NCBI GenBank assembly: GCA_947503935.1
Contig: CANNFR010000002.1
Coordinates: 434,001 to 498,000, forward strand
Length of the DNA: 64,000 bases
Direction: 5' to 3'
DNA from: an uncultured Paracoccaceae bacterium
GTDB taxonomy: Bacteria; Pseudomonadota; Alphaproteobacteria; Rhodobacterales; Rhodobacteraceae
The notes beneath the pieces were generated by a model. The model was given only the letters and a program-made list of their open reading frames with translations, searched no databases and was not told the origin of the DNA. The first letter of the stretch is position 1; each line of letters starts with the position of its first letter. Of this stretch, positions 51,741 through 61,335 are shown in pieces. The position numbers were made by a program, and so were the translations under genes.

Positions 51741-52094
51741 ATGGCCCGCGTGACGGTTGAAGACGTTGTAGACAAAGTCCCGAACCGCTTCGAGATCGTG
51801 CTGCTTGCCGCGCATCGCGCGCGTGAGATCGCATCCGGCGCGCCGATCACCATCGATCGCGACAACGACAAGAACCCTGTCGTCGCCCTGCGGGAAATCG
51901 GTGATGAGACGCAAGGCGCCGAAGATCTGCGTGAGCGAATGATCGCCTCGCATCAGACCCAGATCGAGGTCGATGAGCCTGAGGAAGACGCCATGGCGCT
52001 GTTGATGAGCGCCGAGGCCGACCGCCCCAGCCAGGACGACATGTCGGAAGAGAAACTGCTGCGCGCCCTGATGGAAGCGCAGGAAATGAAGTAA
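51741..52094 (+). CDS. rpoZ: RNA polymerase omega subunit
   Basis: The 117-residue small subunit starts [20 protein letters not shown] and has [20 protein letters not shown], the RNA polymerase assembly region. The acidic C-terminus is longer than in E. coli, as usual for alphaproteobacteria. Followed by rsh, as in E. coli (rpoZ-spoT). Confidence 0.97.
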   Translation: MARVTVEDVVDKVPNRFEIVLLAAHRAREIASGAPITIDRDNDKNPVVALREIGDETQGAEDLRERMIASHQTQIEVDEPEEDAMALLMSAEADRPSQDDMSEEKLLRALMEAQEMK

Positions 52095-52113
52095 GGCCGC
52101 AGGCGCGGCCTTT
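52094..52113 (+). terminator. Hairpin between rpoZ and rsh
   Basis: AGGCCGC (52094-52100) pairs with GCGGCCT (52105-52111) around AGGC, followed by TT. It starts at the last base of the rpoZ stop. With so few T residues it may only reduce read-through into rsh. Confidence 0.45.
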
Positions 52114-52127
52114 CAGGCGGGTGAGGG

Positions 52128-54245
52128 ATGATCGACGTCGACGACCTGATCGCCCTCGTCCACAACTACAATCCCAGGACGAATGAAGCGCTGATCCGCG
52201 AGGCTTATGCCTACGGGATGCGCATGCATGAGGGGCAGACACGCCATTCGGGCGAGCCCTATTTCTCGCACCCTGTCGCGGTGGCGGCCATTCTGACCGA
52301 ACAGCAGCTGGATGACAGCACGCTGATCACCGCCCTTCTGCACGACACGATCGAGGACACCAAAAGCACCTATTCCGAGGTCGAGCGTCTGTTCGGGACC
52401 GAGATCGCCGAGCTGGTCGATGGCGTGACCAAGCTGACCAATCTGCAATTGTCCTCGTCGGAGACCAAGCAGGCCGAGAACTTCCGCAAGCTTTTCATGG
52501 CGATGTCCAAGGATCTGCGCGTGATCCTGGTCAAGCTGGCCGACCGGCTGCACAACATGCGCACGATCCGGTCGCTGCCGCCCGAAAAGCAGGCCCGCAA
52601 GGCGCGCGAGACGATGGAAATCTATGCGCCGCTGGCCGGCCGCATGGGGATGCAATGGATGCGCGAGGAACTTGAGGACCTGTCCTTCCGGGTTCTGAAC
52701 TCCGATGCGCGCAATTCCATCATCCGCCGCTTCATCACGCTGCAGCGCGAATCGGGCGATGTGATCCACAAGATCACAAATGACATCCGCACCGAGCTGG
52801 ACCGCGAGGGGATCGAGGCCGAGGTGTTCGGCCGCGCCAAGAAACCCCATTCGATCTGGCGCAAGATGCAGGAGAAGGATCAGGGCTTTTCGCGCCTGTC
52901 CGACATCTACGGCTTTCGCATCATCACCGGGAGTGAGCAGGATTGCTATCGCGTCCTCGGCGCCATCCATCGCCGTTGGCGCGCGGTGCCGGGGCGGTTC
53001 AAGGATTACATCAGCCAGCCGAAATCGAACGGCTACCGGTCAATCCACACCACGGTCTCGGGCCGTGACGGCAAGCGGGTCGAGGTGCAGATCCGCACCC
53101 GCCAGATGCACGAGGTGGCCGAGGCGGGCGTGGCCGCGCATTGGGCGTATCGCGACGGCGTGCGGGCGCAGAACCCCTTTGCCGTCGATCCCGCGCGCTG
53201 GATCGCCTCGCTGACCGAGCGCTTCGATACCGAGGATCACGACGAGTTTCTCGAGCATGTGAAGCTTGAGATGTATTCCGATCAGGTCTTCTGCTTCACG
53301 CCCAAGGGCGAGGTCATCCAGCTGCCCAAGGGTGCCACGCCGCTCGACTACGCCTATTCGATCCACACCCGCATCGGCGACAGCTGCGTGGGCGCCAAGG
53401 TTGATGGTATTCGCGTGCCGCTCTGGACGCGGCTGCGCAACGGTCAGTCGGTTGAGATCATCACAGCCGAGGGCCAGCGCCCGCAGGCGACCTGGCTGGA
53501 TATCGTGGTGACAGGCCGGGCCAAGGCGGCGATCCGCAGAAGCTTGCGCGAGGAAGATCGCGAGCGGTTCATCAAGCTGGGCCGTGAACTGGCCCGCGTG
53601 GCGTTCGAGAATGCTGGCAAGAAGGCCACCGACAAGGCGCTCCGCACGGCCGCGCGGACCCTCGGCCTGGCCGATGGGGATGAGCTGTTGGCGCGTCTCG
53701 GCAGCGCCGAGATCGCCTCGCGCCATGTGCTGGAGACGCTTTACCCCGAACTGGCGCTTGGCAAGGGCGAAGAGGTTGAACCGGGCCGCGCGGTGGTGGG
53801 CCTGGAACCCGGCCAGGGTTTTGACCGCGCGCCCTGTTGCCAGCCCGTTCCGGGCGAGCGGATTGTCGGGATCAGTTGGCGGGGTCGCGGCGTTGTGGTG
53901 CATGCGATCGATTGTCCGTCCCTTGTCGAGTTCGAAGACCAGCCCGAACGCTGGGTCGACCTCGCCTGGCAGGGCGGGCGCCATCCGGCGGTGCACACGA
54001 TCCGCCTGATGTTAACGATCCGTAACGATGCTGGTGTACTGGGACGTATTTGCACATTGATCGGAGAGCAGAAGGCCAATATCTCGGACCTACATTTTGT
54101 CGACAGAAAGCCAGATTTCTATCGTCTGTTGATAGAAGTTGATTTGCGGGACGCTGAACACCTGCACACGGTGATGACAGCGCTTGAGGCGGAAAGTGAT
54201 GTAGCGGCCATCGAACGGCATCGGGAGCCTGGCCGAAAACCCTGA
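52128..54245 (+). CDS. rsh: Bifunctional (p)ppGpp synthetase/hydrolase
   Basis: This 705-residue RelA/SpoT homologue makes and degrades the stringent-response alarmone. Domains in order: HD hydrolase (about 40-190, ALLHDTIEDT), synthetase (about 230-350, HSIWRKMQEKD, GFRIITG), TGS (about 385-445), a helical part with a conserved Cys region, and ACT (about 630-703). The RFKDYISQPKSNGYRS stretch carries RxKD, the form found in bifunctional rather than synthesis-only enzymes. Confidence 0.96.
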   Translation: MIDVDDLIALVHNYNPRTNEALIREAYAYGMRMHEGQTRHSGEPYFSHPVAVAAILTEQQLDDSTLITALLHDTIEDTKSTYSEVERLFGTEIAELVDGVTKLTNLQLSSSETKQAENFRKLFMAMSKDLRVILVKLADRLHNMRTIRSLPPEKQARKARETMEIYAPLAGRMGMQWMREELEDLSFRVLNSDARNSIIRRFITLQRESGDVIHKITNDIRTELDREGIEAEVFGRAKKPHSIWRKMQEKDQGFSRLSDIYGFRIITGSEQDCYRVLGAIHRRWRAVPGRFKDYISQPKSNGYRSIHTTVSGRDGKRVEVQIRTRQMHEVAEAGVAAHWAYRDGVRAQNPFAVDPARWIASLTERFDTEDHDEFLEHVKLEMYSDQVFCFTPKGEVIQLPKGATPLDYAYSIHTRIGDSCVGAKVDGIRVPLWTRLRNGQSVEIITAEGQRPQATWLDIVVTGRAKAAIRRSLREEDRERFIKLGRELARVAFENAGKKATDKALRTAARTLGLADGDELLARLGSAEIASRHVLETLYPELALGKGEEVEPGRAVVGLEPGQGFDRAPCCQPVPGERIVGISWRGRGVVVHAIDCPSLVEFEDQPERWVDLAWQGGRHPAVHTIRLMLTIRNDAGVLGRICTLIGEQKANISDLHFVDRKPDFYRLLIEVDLRDAEHLHTVMTALEAESDVAAIERHREPGRKP

Positions 54246-54276
54246 GACCCCTCAGGGGGTACGAGGAGGAAAGGCG

Positions 54277-54924
54277 TTGGTTTTCAAGCGCCGCGATAGG
54301 CGGGGTCTCTGGCAGATCGTCAGAGAGGCGATCTACCCCAAGGGCGGGTGGGCGCGGGCGTTTCACTATGTGAAGCACCGGGTCCGTCGCCTGCCCGATA
54401 CGCCCGAGAAGATCGCGCGTGGGGTGGCGGCGGGCGTCTTTGCCGCCTTCACCCCGTTTTACGGCTTTCATTTCATCACGGCAGCCATTTGCGCCTGGAT
54501 TGCACGTGGCAACGTGATTGCGGCGCTTCTGGGCACGTTCTTCGGCAACCCGCTGACCTATGTGCCGATCGGCGTGGTGGTTCTGCAAACCGGCCATTTC
54601 ATCCTCGGCAGCCGGTTTGAGGAAACCCAGCATGGGTCGTTCCTGGGCAGCTTCGTGGCCGCCGGGCGCGACCTCAAAGAAAACTTCCTCGCTATCTTTA
54701 ATGATGACACTGCCGATTGGGCCGGGCTGACACAGTTTTATTACGACGTGTTTCTGCCCTACCTTGTCGGCGGCGTGATTCCCGGACTTCTCACAGCGTT
54801 CATCGTCTACAAACTGAGTGTGCCGCTGATTCGGGTCTACCAGAACCGTCGCAAGGGGCGGCTGAAGGCAAAGCTGGCAGAACTGCGGCGAAAGGCGGCC
54901 AAGAAGTCTGACAACGCGCATTAA
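54277..54924 (+). CDS. DUF2062 membrane protein
   Basis: This 215-residue protein has three helices and the ARGVAAGVFAAFTPFYGFHF and GNPLTYVPIGVVVLQTGHFI segments of DUF2062. It starts with TTG behind AGGAGGAAAGG. The place between rsh and pdxJ is common in the family. Function unknown. Confidence 0.9.
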   Translation: MVFKRRDRRGLWQIVREAIYPKGGWARAFHYVKHRVRRLPDTPEKIARGVAAGVFAAFTPFYGFHFITAAICAWIARGNVIAALLGTFFGNPLTYVPIGVVVLQTGHFILGSRFEETQHGSFLGSFVAAGRDLKENFLAIFNDDTADWAGLTQFYYDVFLPYLVGGVIPGLLTAFIVYKLSVPLIRVYQNRRKGRLKAKLAELRRKAAKKSDNAH

Positions 54925-54936
54925 GGATTGGGCGAG

Positions 54937-55677
54937 ATGGCGAAGCTGAGGTTAGGTGTAAACATCGATCATGTGGCGACTGTCCGCAATGCGCGGGGCG
55001 GTGATGTGCCCGACCCGGTGCGCGCAGCCAAGATCGCCGAAGAGGCCGGGGCCGACGGCATCACCGCCCATCTGCGCGAAGACCGGCGCCATATCTCGGA
55101 CGAGGATATCGACCGGCTGATGGCAGCACTCAGCCTGCCCCTGAATTTCGAGATGGCCGCGACGGATGAGATGCAGGCCATCGCGCTCCGCCACAAGCCG
55201 CACGCCGTCTGCATCGTGCCCGAACGGCGCGAAGAACGCACGACCGAAGGCGGGCTTGAGGTTGCGCGTGAGGAGAACAAGCTGGCCCATTTCATCGCCC
55301 CCCTGCGCGAGGCGGGCTGCCGCGTGTCGATCTTCATCGCCGCCGATCAGCGTCAGATCGAGGCGGCGCATCGCATCGGCGCCCAGGTGATCGAGCTGCA
55401 TACCGGCGCCTATTGCGATGCCCATGCCGAGGGCCGCTTTGACGACCGCGATGCCGAGCTGGAAAAGCTGCGCCGGATGGCCACCTTCGCCCATGATAAG
55501 GGGTTGGAGGTGCATGCCGGTCATGGCCTGACCTATGACACAGTCAGCCCCGTCGCCGCCCTGCCCGAAGTGATCGAGTTGAATATCGGCCATTTTCTGA
55601 TCGGCGAGGCGATTTTCATGGGTCTGACACCGGCCATCGCCGAGATGCGCCGCCTGATGGACGCGGCGCGCGCGTGA
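54937..55677 (+). CDS. pdxJ: Pyridoxine 5'-phosphate synthase
   Basis: This 246-residue TIM-barrel enzyme makes pyridoxine 5'-phosphate from deoxyxylulose phosphate and aminoacetone phosphate. Motifs are [17 protein letters not shown] at the start, [28 protein letters not shown] and [11 protein letters not shown]. The ATG at 54937 is preferred to a TTG three codons upstream. It overlaps the LysE gene (GTGA). Confidence 0.97.
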   Translation: MAKLRLGVNIDHVATVRNARGGDVPDPVRAAKIAEEAGADGITAHLREDRRHISDEDIDRLMAALSLPLNFEMAATDEMQAIALRHKPHAVCIVPERREERTTEGGLEVAREENKLAHFIAPLREAGCRVSIFIAADQRQIEAAHRIGAQVIELHTGAYCDAHAEGRFDDRDAELEKLRRMATFAHDKGLEVHAGHGLTYDTVSPVAALPEVIELNIGHFLIGEAIFMGLTPAIAEMRRLMDAARA

Positions 55678-56300
55678 TCGACCTGGCCTCGCTTGCCGCC
55701 ACTGCCGCCGCCTTCTTCCTTGTCACCGTCTCTCCCGGCCCCGCCAATATCGGCTGTGCCTCGGTCGCGATGAGCCTGGGGCGCCCGGCTGGCCTCCGCT
55801 TTGCACTGGGCTTGGCGCTTGGTCTGACGTTCTGGGGGCTGCTGGCGGCAACCGGCATGGGCGCCGTTTTGCAAGCCTCGGAAACCGCGCTGATCGGGAT
55901 GAAATTGCTGGGAGCGGCGTATCTGCTGTGGCTGGCCTATGCGTCGGCCCGTTCGGCGACCAGACCGCAAAAGATGGACCAAGCCACAACCGGGCATGGG
56001 CATTGGCTATGGCGCGGTCTTTTGCTGAACCTGACAAACCCCAAGGCGGTCTTCGCCTGGATGGCGGCGCTGGCTGTCGGTCTTGATCCGACTGACGGCA
56101 TCGCCGCAGTCGCGCTGGCAACGGTTATCTGCGCAGGTCTGGGCTTGGTAAACTACATTGCTTGGGCAATGCTGTTTTCACTGGACGGCGTCATGGCACT
56201 TTATGCCAGATCAAGGCGCGCCATCGATGCCGCGGTCGCGGCTCTTTTTGCAATTGCCGGGCTTGGCTTGATCAAATCTGCGCTATCGCGTGCCGCCTAG
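55674..56300 (+). CDS. LysE/RhtB-family exporter
   Basis: This 208-residue inner-membrane protein has about six helices. [20 protein letters not shown] and [19 protein letters not shown] are family marks. The start is a GTG overlapping the pdxJ stop. It stands between pdxJ and acpS, where the core order is usually uninterrupted, so it is likely a later insertion. Confidence 0.91.
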   Translation: MIDLASLAATAAAFFLVTVSPGPANIGCASVAMSLGRPAGLRFALGLALGLTFWGLLAATGMGAVLQASETALIGMKLLGAAYLLWLAYASARSATRPQKMDQATTGHGHWLWRGLLLNLTNPKAVFAWMAALAVGLDPTDGIAAVALATVICAGLGLVNYIAWAMLFSLDGVMALYARSRRAIDAAVAALFAIAGLGLIKSALSRAA

Positions 56301-56313
56301 CAAAGCCGAAGTG

Positions 56314-56817
56314 TCAGCGCACCTCGAACGGCAATTCGAAAGAGGCGGTCTTGTCGGACGCAATGTCGTTGATGATCAGCGTCAGGAGGAAAGCGCCTTT
56401 CGGGAATGTCGTCAGGGTGATGGTGAGATTGCCGAAGAAATCCGTCGGCTTTTCCAGGGATGACGTCTCAAGCGCCATGAAGTCGTCCTGCTCCAGCATC
56501 GCCACGCCGTCCTGCGTGCCGATGCGCAGATCGACCGTAAAGCCAAACCGGTTGCCGTCTGCGCTTTCCAGCCATCCATACCCCTCGGGCTGGAGGTAGA
56601 TCAGCAAGGGCTCACCCTGGGCGAAGACATTCGAGGCCCGTTGGCTGTACATCCCATAGCCAACGGCCGGACGCTCAACAAACATCGCGTTGCGGATCGT
56701 CATCGGCGCGGCCTGCCAGGCCTCGATATAGGCGGCCCTGGCCTCTTCCAGCGGATCGGCGGATGCGGGCAGGCCGCCCACAGCTAAGGCAAACGCCAGT
56801 GAAATCGGTCTAATCAC
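56314..56817 (-). CDS. Secreted protein of unknown function
   Basis: The 167-residue protein has a signal peptide of about 19 residues (IRPISLAFALAVGGLPASA) and a mature part rich in beta strands, with AQGEPLLIYLQPEGYGW, GFTVDLRIGTQDG and a C-terminal TASFELPFEV. The start is a GTG with GAGGGGA upstream; the frame is open much further but overlaps acpS. It lies on the opposite strand to its neighbours. No family recognised. Confidence 0.8.
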   Translation of the reverse strand: MIRPISLAFALAVGGLPASADPLEEARAAYIEAWQAAPMTIRNAMFVERPAVGYGMYSQRASNVFAQGEPLLIYLQPEGYGWLESADGNRFGFTVDLRIGTQDGVAMLEQDDFMALETSSLEKPTDFFGNLTITLTTFPKGAFLLTLIINDIASDKTASFELPFEVR

Positions 56818-56956
56818 CTCAAATCCCCTCGAAAATCCGGCCCTCTGATTTGAGTGTATCGCGGAACCAACGGATAGACCAAGGGTCAAGCGGCCCTCGC
56901 CTCTGGTGCCGCGCGCGGATAGCATCGCGTCGAGAACAACTGTAATGGACAAAGAC

Positions 56957-57361
56957 ATGATCCTTGGCATCGGCACAGACCTTGCGAATATCGAGCGGAT
57001 CCAGGGCACGCTGGACCGCTTTGGCGACCGCTTCCGCAACCGCGTCTTCACCGATATCGAACAGCGCAAGGCTGAACGCCGCAAGGACAAAGCCGGCACT
57101 TATGCCAAACGCTGGGCCGCGAAAGAGGCGTGTTCAAAGGCGCTGGGCACCGGCTTGCGCATGGGCATCTCGTGGAAGGACATGGCCGTGTCGAACCTGC
57201 GCACCGGCCAGCCGGTGATGCACCTGACCGGCTGGGCGGCCGAGCGTCTGGCCCAGCTGACGCCCGAGGGGCACGAGGCGATTGTCCATGTCACGCTGAC
57301 CGACGATCATCCCTGGGCACAAGCTTTCGTGCTGATCGAGGCGCGGCCCTTGGCGTCATAA
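56957..57361 (+). CDS. acpS: Holo-acyl carrier protein synthase
   Basis: This 134-residue phosphopantetheinyl transferase activates acyl carrier protein. [16 protein letters not shown] and [16 protein letters not shown] with the Mg-binding Asp/Glu are present. The ATG at 56957 gives the family start; the one at 56945 would add MDKD. It precedes lepB, rnc and era, the standard alphaproteobacterial order. Confidence 0.95.
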   Translation: MILGIGTDLANIERIQGTLDRFGDRFRNRVFTDIEQRKAERRKDKAGTYAKRWAAKEACSKALGTGLRMGISWKDMAVSNLRTGQPVMHLTGWAAERLAQLTPEGHEAIVHVTLTDDHPWAQAFVLIEARPLAS

Positions 57362-57438
57362 GCGCGTGTGCCTCTCTTGACTCCACCCAAGCCCGCCCGC
57401 AAGAACCCCCGAAACTCTCAAGAGGCAGGACAAGCAGC

Positions 57439-58230
57439 ATGGCCGATAGCGCCGAGACCAAAGAAGGCTTCATGGAGACGGTCAAGACGGTCGTCTATGC
57501 CCTGCTGATCGCAGGCGTGTTCCGGACCCTGTTCTTTCAGCCGTTCTGGATCCCGTCGGGATCGATGAAGGACACGCTGCTGATCGGCGATTTCCTGTTC
57601 GTCAACAAGATGGCCTACGGCTATTCGCGCCATTCCTGCCCGTTTTCCCTGTGCACTTTTATCGATGGGCGCTGGTTCCCGTCCGAGCCTGAGCGCGGCG
57701 ATGTCGTCGTCTTCCGCCATCCGGTCACGGGGCAGGATTTCATCAAGCGGCTGATCGGCTTGCCCGGCGACCAGGTCCAGATGCAAAATGGGCGGCTTTC
57801 TCTGAACGGGGAGCCTGTCCCGACAATTGCGGTGGCCGATTTTATCGAGGTCTATGAGCGCCAGGGCCCCGCGGGCAATTACCCCGCGTGCGAAACCCGC
57901 GGCGGGGTGTCGGGGTCGAGCTGCATCAAGTCACGGTTTCGCGAAGAACTGCCAGGCGGCGTCGGGCACAGCATCCTGAATATCCAGGACGGCGGGCGTG
58001 GCGACGATACGGCCGTCTTCACGGTGCCCGAGGGACATTACTTTTTCATGGGCGACAACCGCGACAACAGCCAGGACAGCCGCTTTCCGCAGACGGCGGG
58101 CGGCGTCGGCATGGTGCCCGCCGAATACCTGATCGGCCGCGCCGACCGCATCATGTTCTCGTCCGCAGGCCGGTCAATGTTCTTCTTCTGGACGTGGCGG
58201 GCAGACCGGTTCTTCAAGGCGGTCGAGTGA
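57439..58230 (+). CDS. lepB: Signal peptidase I
   Basis: The 263-residue protease removes signal peptides at the periplasmic face. One N-terminal helix (about 15-35) is followed by the catalytic S42 in PSGSMKDTL and K103 in FIKRLIGLPGD; the GDNRDNSQDSR box is intact. Two cysteines near residue 67-72 (CPFSLC) and two near 160 could form disulfides. The true start follows GCAGGACAAGC. Confidence 0.96.
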   Translation: MADSAETKEGFMETVKTVVYALLIAGVFRTLFFQPFWIPSGSMKDTLLIGDFLFVNKMAYGYSRHSCPFSLCTFIDGRWFPSEPERGDVVVFRHPVTGQDFIKRLIGLPGDQVQMQNGRLSLNGEPVPTIAVADFIEVYERQGPAGNYPACETRGGVSGSSCIKSRFREELPGGVGHSILNIQDGGRGDDTAVFTVPEGHYFFMGDNRDNSQDSRFPQTAGGVGMVPAEYLIGRADRIMFSSAGRSMFFFWTWRADRFFKAVE

Positions 58231-58258
58231 CACGGTTTTTGAGGCAAGAGTTTAGCCG

Positions 58259-59296
58259 GTGACTGACCGGAAACGCGTCCGCTGGTTTCGGCTGTCCGGC
58301 ACGGCCTCCCGCAAGGAGGTCTGGGCTTGGTTTGCCCTGTTTCTTTGGTCCATCCTCCTCCTCGCGGCCGTCGATGTGCTGGTTGCCGTCCCCGGCATCG
58401 AGTTGCGGCTTCTGACTTACGGCTTTTTGGGCGGCTCCTATGTGGGCTGGTCTACTGCGCTGGTGCGACGTCTGCATGCGTCCAATCGCTCGGGCTGGTG
58501 GTTCTTGCTGACAGCTGTTCCGGGGCTCGGGCTTCTTGCGACATTGTTCTTCATGCTCGCCCGTCCGCGGCAGTCGCGCCGTGGGCGCTGGGCGCCAAAA
58601 GCACGATATGCGTTCGGACTGGCGGGGCTCATGGTGGTCGGGCTGTTTTTGGCGTCCCGCGCCTTTTGGGCGCCTTACATCATAACCGCTGGCAGCATGA
58701 AGCCGACATTGCATGTCGGTGACTTCATGATCGCGCAGACCCTTGGGGCATACCAACCCGCGCGTGGCGATGTCGTCGTCTTTCGCCATCCAAGAAACGG
58801 CATGGATACGGTAAAGCGCATCATTGGCCTGCCAGGGGATCAAGTTCAAATGGCCGGTGGCCGACTGCTTCTGAACGGGCGCGTGCTCGAGATCGCGTCA
58901 TTGGGAAATTTCTATGAAATCTATCGGCCACAGGGCGCTATGGGCCTCAGGCCGATTTGTGTGAACGGCCCGCTGGCTGATGGCGATTTTTGCCTCAAAC
59001 CTCTTTTTCGTGAGACCATGGCAGATGGGCGCAGCTATAGAATACTGGACTTCGAAGAGGGCTTCGCCGACAGCACCGATGTTTTCGAGGTGCCTGCGGA
59101 TCAGCTTTTCATGATGGGCGACAATCGTGATAACAGCAATGACAGCCGATGGCCGGTAATCTGGGGTGGCATGGGGTTTGTGCCGATTGAAAATGTTTAT
59201 GGTCGGGCACGCCTGGTTGTGTTCTCAGCCGGCGGGCGCAGTCTGTTTGATTTCGATGCCTGGCGCGGCAACCGGTATCTGGTGGTTTTGGAATGA
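58259..59296 (+). CDS. Second signal peptidase I with N-terminal DUF805-like membrane region
   Basis: The 345-residue protein has about 110 extra N-terminal residues with three to four helices and the DUF805-like signs [20 protein letters not shown] and [15 protein letters not shown]. The signal-peptidase part follows, with S146 in [10 protein letters not shown]186 in [11 protein letters not shown] and [11 protein letters not shown], so it should be active. The start is a GTG. It lies 28 bases after lepB and overlaps rnc by four bases. Its GC and codon use look somewhat less extreme than in lepB. Confidence 0.9.
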   Translation: MTDRKRVRWFRLSGTASRKEVWAWFALFLWSILLLAAVDVLVAVPGIELRLLTYGFLGGSYVGWSTALVRRLHASNRSGWWFLLTAVPGLGLLATLFFMLARPRQSRRGRWAPKARYAFGLAGLMVVGLFLASRAFWAPYIITAGSMKPTLHVGDFMIAQTLGAYQPARGDVVVFRHPRNGMDTVKRIIGLPGDQVQMAGGRLLLNGRVLEIASLGNFYEIYRPQGAMGLRPICVNGPLADGDFCLKPLFRETMADGRSYRILDFEEGFADSTDVFEVPADQLFMMGDNRDNSNDSRWPVIWGGMGFVPIENVYGRARLVVFSAGGRSLFDFDAWRGNRYLVVLE

Positions 59297-59982
59297 AACT
59301 GTCTTCCGATCTCACTGCGTTTTCTGCCCGGATCGGTCACAGCTTTGCGCGGCCCGAATTGCTGGTGCGTGCGGTGACCCATGCCTCGATCTCGGGGCCG
59401 ACGCGGCCTGACAATCAGCGGCTCGAGTTTCTGGGCGACCGCGTGTTGGGGCTGGTGATGGCCGAGGCTTTGCTGCTGGCCGACAAGACCGCGTCCGAGG
59501 GGCAGTTGGCCCCGCGCTACAACGCGCTGGTCCGCAAGGAAACCTGCGCCGATGTCGCGCGTGAGGTTGATCTGGGCGCGGTGCTGAAACTCGGCCGGTC
59601 CGAGATGCTGTCGGGCGGGCGCCGGAAAGAGGCTCTGTTGGGCGACGCGATGGAGGCGGTGATCGCCGCCGTCTATCTGGATGGCGGGTTCGAGGCCGCG
59701 CGTGATATGGTGCGCCGCCTCTGGGCCGACCGCATCGGCGCGGTTGAGGCCGATGCCCGTGACGCAAAAACCGCGCTGCAGGAATGGGCGCAGGCCCGTG
59801 GCTTGCAGCCCCCGGCTTACGAGGAAATCGCCCGCGAAGGCCCCGACCACGCGCCGGTTTTCACCATTGAAGCGCGGCTTTCGACGGGCGAGGCCGCACG
59901 TGCCAGCGCCGGGGCCAAGAGACAGGCGGAACAGGCGGCAGCCAAAGCGTTGCTCGACCGGATGGAGGCGAAAGATGGCTGA
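59293..59982 (+). CDS. rnc: Ribonuclease III
   Basis: This 229-residue double-stranded RNA nuclease processes rRNA precursors. The catalytic [18 protein letters not shown] motif is near residue 43, with the C-terminal dsRBD at about 155-225. It overlaps lepB2 (ATGA) and era (eight bases). Confidence 0.97.
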   Translation: MKLSSDLTAFSARIGHSFARPELLVRAVTHASISGPTRPDNQRLEFLGDRVLGLVMAEALLLADKTASEGQLAPRYNALVRKETCADVAREVDLGAVLKLGRSEMLSGGRRKEALLGDAMEAVIAAVYLDGGFEAARDMVRRLWADRIGAVEADARDAKTALQEWAQARGLQPPAYEEIAREGPDHAPVFTIEARLSTGEAARASAGAKRQAEQAAAKALLDRMEAKDG

Positions 59983-60883
59983 GAAACGCGCGGGCTTTGT
60001 CGCCCTGATCGGCGAGCCGAATGCCGGCAAATCGACCCTTTTGAACCGCATGGTGGGGGCCAAGGTCTCGATCGTCACGCATAAGGTGCAAACGACGCGG
60101 GCAAGGATCAGAGGGGTCGCGATCGAGGGGGACGCGCAGATCGTCTTCGTCGACACGCCGGGCCTGTTTCGCCCGCGCCGCCGTCTGGACCGCGCGATGG
60201 TCGCCGCGGCGTGGAGCGGGGCGTCGGATGCCGATGTGGTCGTTCTGATGATCGAGGCGCATCGCGGGTTGACCGAAGGTGTGCAGGCCATCCTTGACGG
60301 GCTGCGCGAGCGGATCGGTGACCGGCCCGTGGCGCTGGTGTTGAACAAGATCGACCGGGTCAAGGCCGAGGCGCTTCTGGGCCTCTCTGCCGAGATGAAC
60401 GAGGCGTTTCCCTTTACCGAGACCTTCATGATTTCGGCCGAAAAGGGCCACGGCGTCGATGATCTGCGCGTTTGGCTCGCCGCGCGGATGCCCGAGGGGC
60501 ATTGGCTTTACCCCGAAGACCAGATCGCCGATCTGCCGCTGAGGATGATCGCGGCCGAGACGACACGCGAAAAGCTGACGCTGCGCCTACATCAGGAGCT
60601 GCCCTACGAGCTGACGGTCGAGACCGAGGGCTGGGAGGAACGGGACGATGGCTCGGCCCGGATCGATCAGATCGTCTATGTGGCGCGGGACGGGCACAAG
60701 GGGATCGTGCTGGGCAAGAAAGGCGAGACGATCAAGGCGGTGGGCCAACTGGCGCGCAAGGATATCGAGGAGTTCCTGGATCGCCGCGTGCATCTTTTCC
60801 TGACCGTTAAGGTGCGCCCGAATTGGCTGGACGAGTCGGAGCGGTATTCCGAAATGGGCCTCGATTTCCGCGACGGGGGTTAG
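59975..60883 (+). CDS. era: GTPase Era
   Basis: The 302-residue GTPase helps 30S ribosome assembly at 16S rRNA. G motifs: [13 protein letters not shown] (G1), VDTPGLF (G3) and NKID (G4); the KH domain follows, with [23 protein letters not shown] 59975 overlaps the rnc end; the open frame before it lies in rnc. Confidence 0.97.
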   Translation: MAEKRAGFVALIGEPNAGKSTLLNRMVGAKVSIVTHKVQTTRARIRGVAIEGDAQIVFVDTPGLFRPRRRLDRAMVAAAWSGASDADVVVLMIEAHRGLTEGVQAILDGLRERIGDRPVALVLNKIDRVKAEALLGLSAEMNEAFPFTETFMISAEKGHGVDDLRVWLAARMPEGHWLYPEDQIADLPLRMIAAETTREKLTLRLHQELPYELTVETEGWEERDDGSARIDQIVYVARDGHKGIVLGKKGETIKAVGQLARKDIEEFLDRRVHLFLTVKVRPNWLDESERYSEMGLDFRDGG

Positions 60884-60887
60884 GGCC

Positions 60888-61220
60888 ATGGCGCGGCTGG
60901 CCACGGGGGTCTGGGTGTCGGCCTACCTGGCGCGGCTACAGGCCGAGGGCATCGCGGTTTACGTCACGGCCAGGGGCGACAAGACGGCCGGCGCGGTGAT
61001 CGTGAAACTGGCGACGATGGACGGGCAGGCAAAAGCGTTCCAGCGCAGCTTCGACCTGATGAGCGGCGCGCGCGCCTGGGTGGTGCTGTCGGAAGGCCCC
61101 GAAGCCGAGGTGGACGCGGCGCTGGCCCGGCAGCGAGGTTTCGACCCCGACCTCTGGATCGTCGAAGTGGAAGACCGGCAAGGCCGCCATATGCTGGACA
61201 CACCGGGGTTTGAGGCGTAA
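60888..61220 (+). CDS. DUF1491 family protein
   Basis: The 110-residue protein is common downstream of era in Rhodobacterales. LATGVWVSAYLARLQAEGI and GFDPDLWIVEVEDRQGRHML are typical. It is cytoplasmic and of unknown function. recO, which usually comes next, is not found here. Confidence 0.88.
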   Translation: MARLATGVWVSAYLARLQAEGIAVYVTARGDKTAGAVIVKLATMDGQAKAFQRSFDLMSGARAWVVLSEGPEAEVDAALARQRGFDPDLWIVEVEDRQGRHMLDTPGFEA

Positions 61221-61260
61221 TGGCCTGACGTGGATGCTGGCTGCGGCTCTCTTGTGCGGC

Positions 61261-61275
61261 TTAGAACAGTTCTAA
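61261..61275. promoter_or_regulatory. Irr-type iron control element before nfuA
   Basis: TTAGAACAGTTCTAA is a perfect palindrome (TTAGAA-N3-TTCTAA) of the kind bound by the heme/iron-status regulator Irr in alphaproteobacteria. It ends three bases before the candidate -35 box. Confidence 0.65.
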
Positions 61276-61278
61276 ACC

Positions 61279-61308
61279 TTGACAGCTCCGCCCCCGAGGC
61301 GCATATCC
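61279..61308 (+). promoter_or_regulatory. Candidate promoter of nfuA
   Basis: TTGACA (61279-61284) is a consensus -35; CATATC/ATATCC starting at 61302-61303 follows at 17-18 bases. The start codon is 27-28 bases further on. Confidence 0.6.
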
Positions 61309-61335
61309 GAGTGGAACGCTCAGGAGGGCGCAGCC

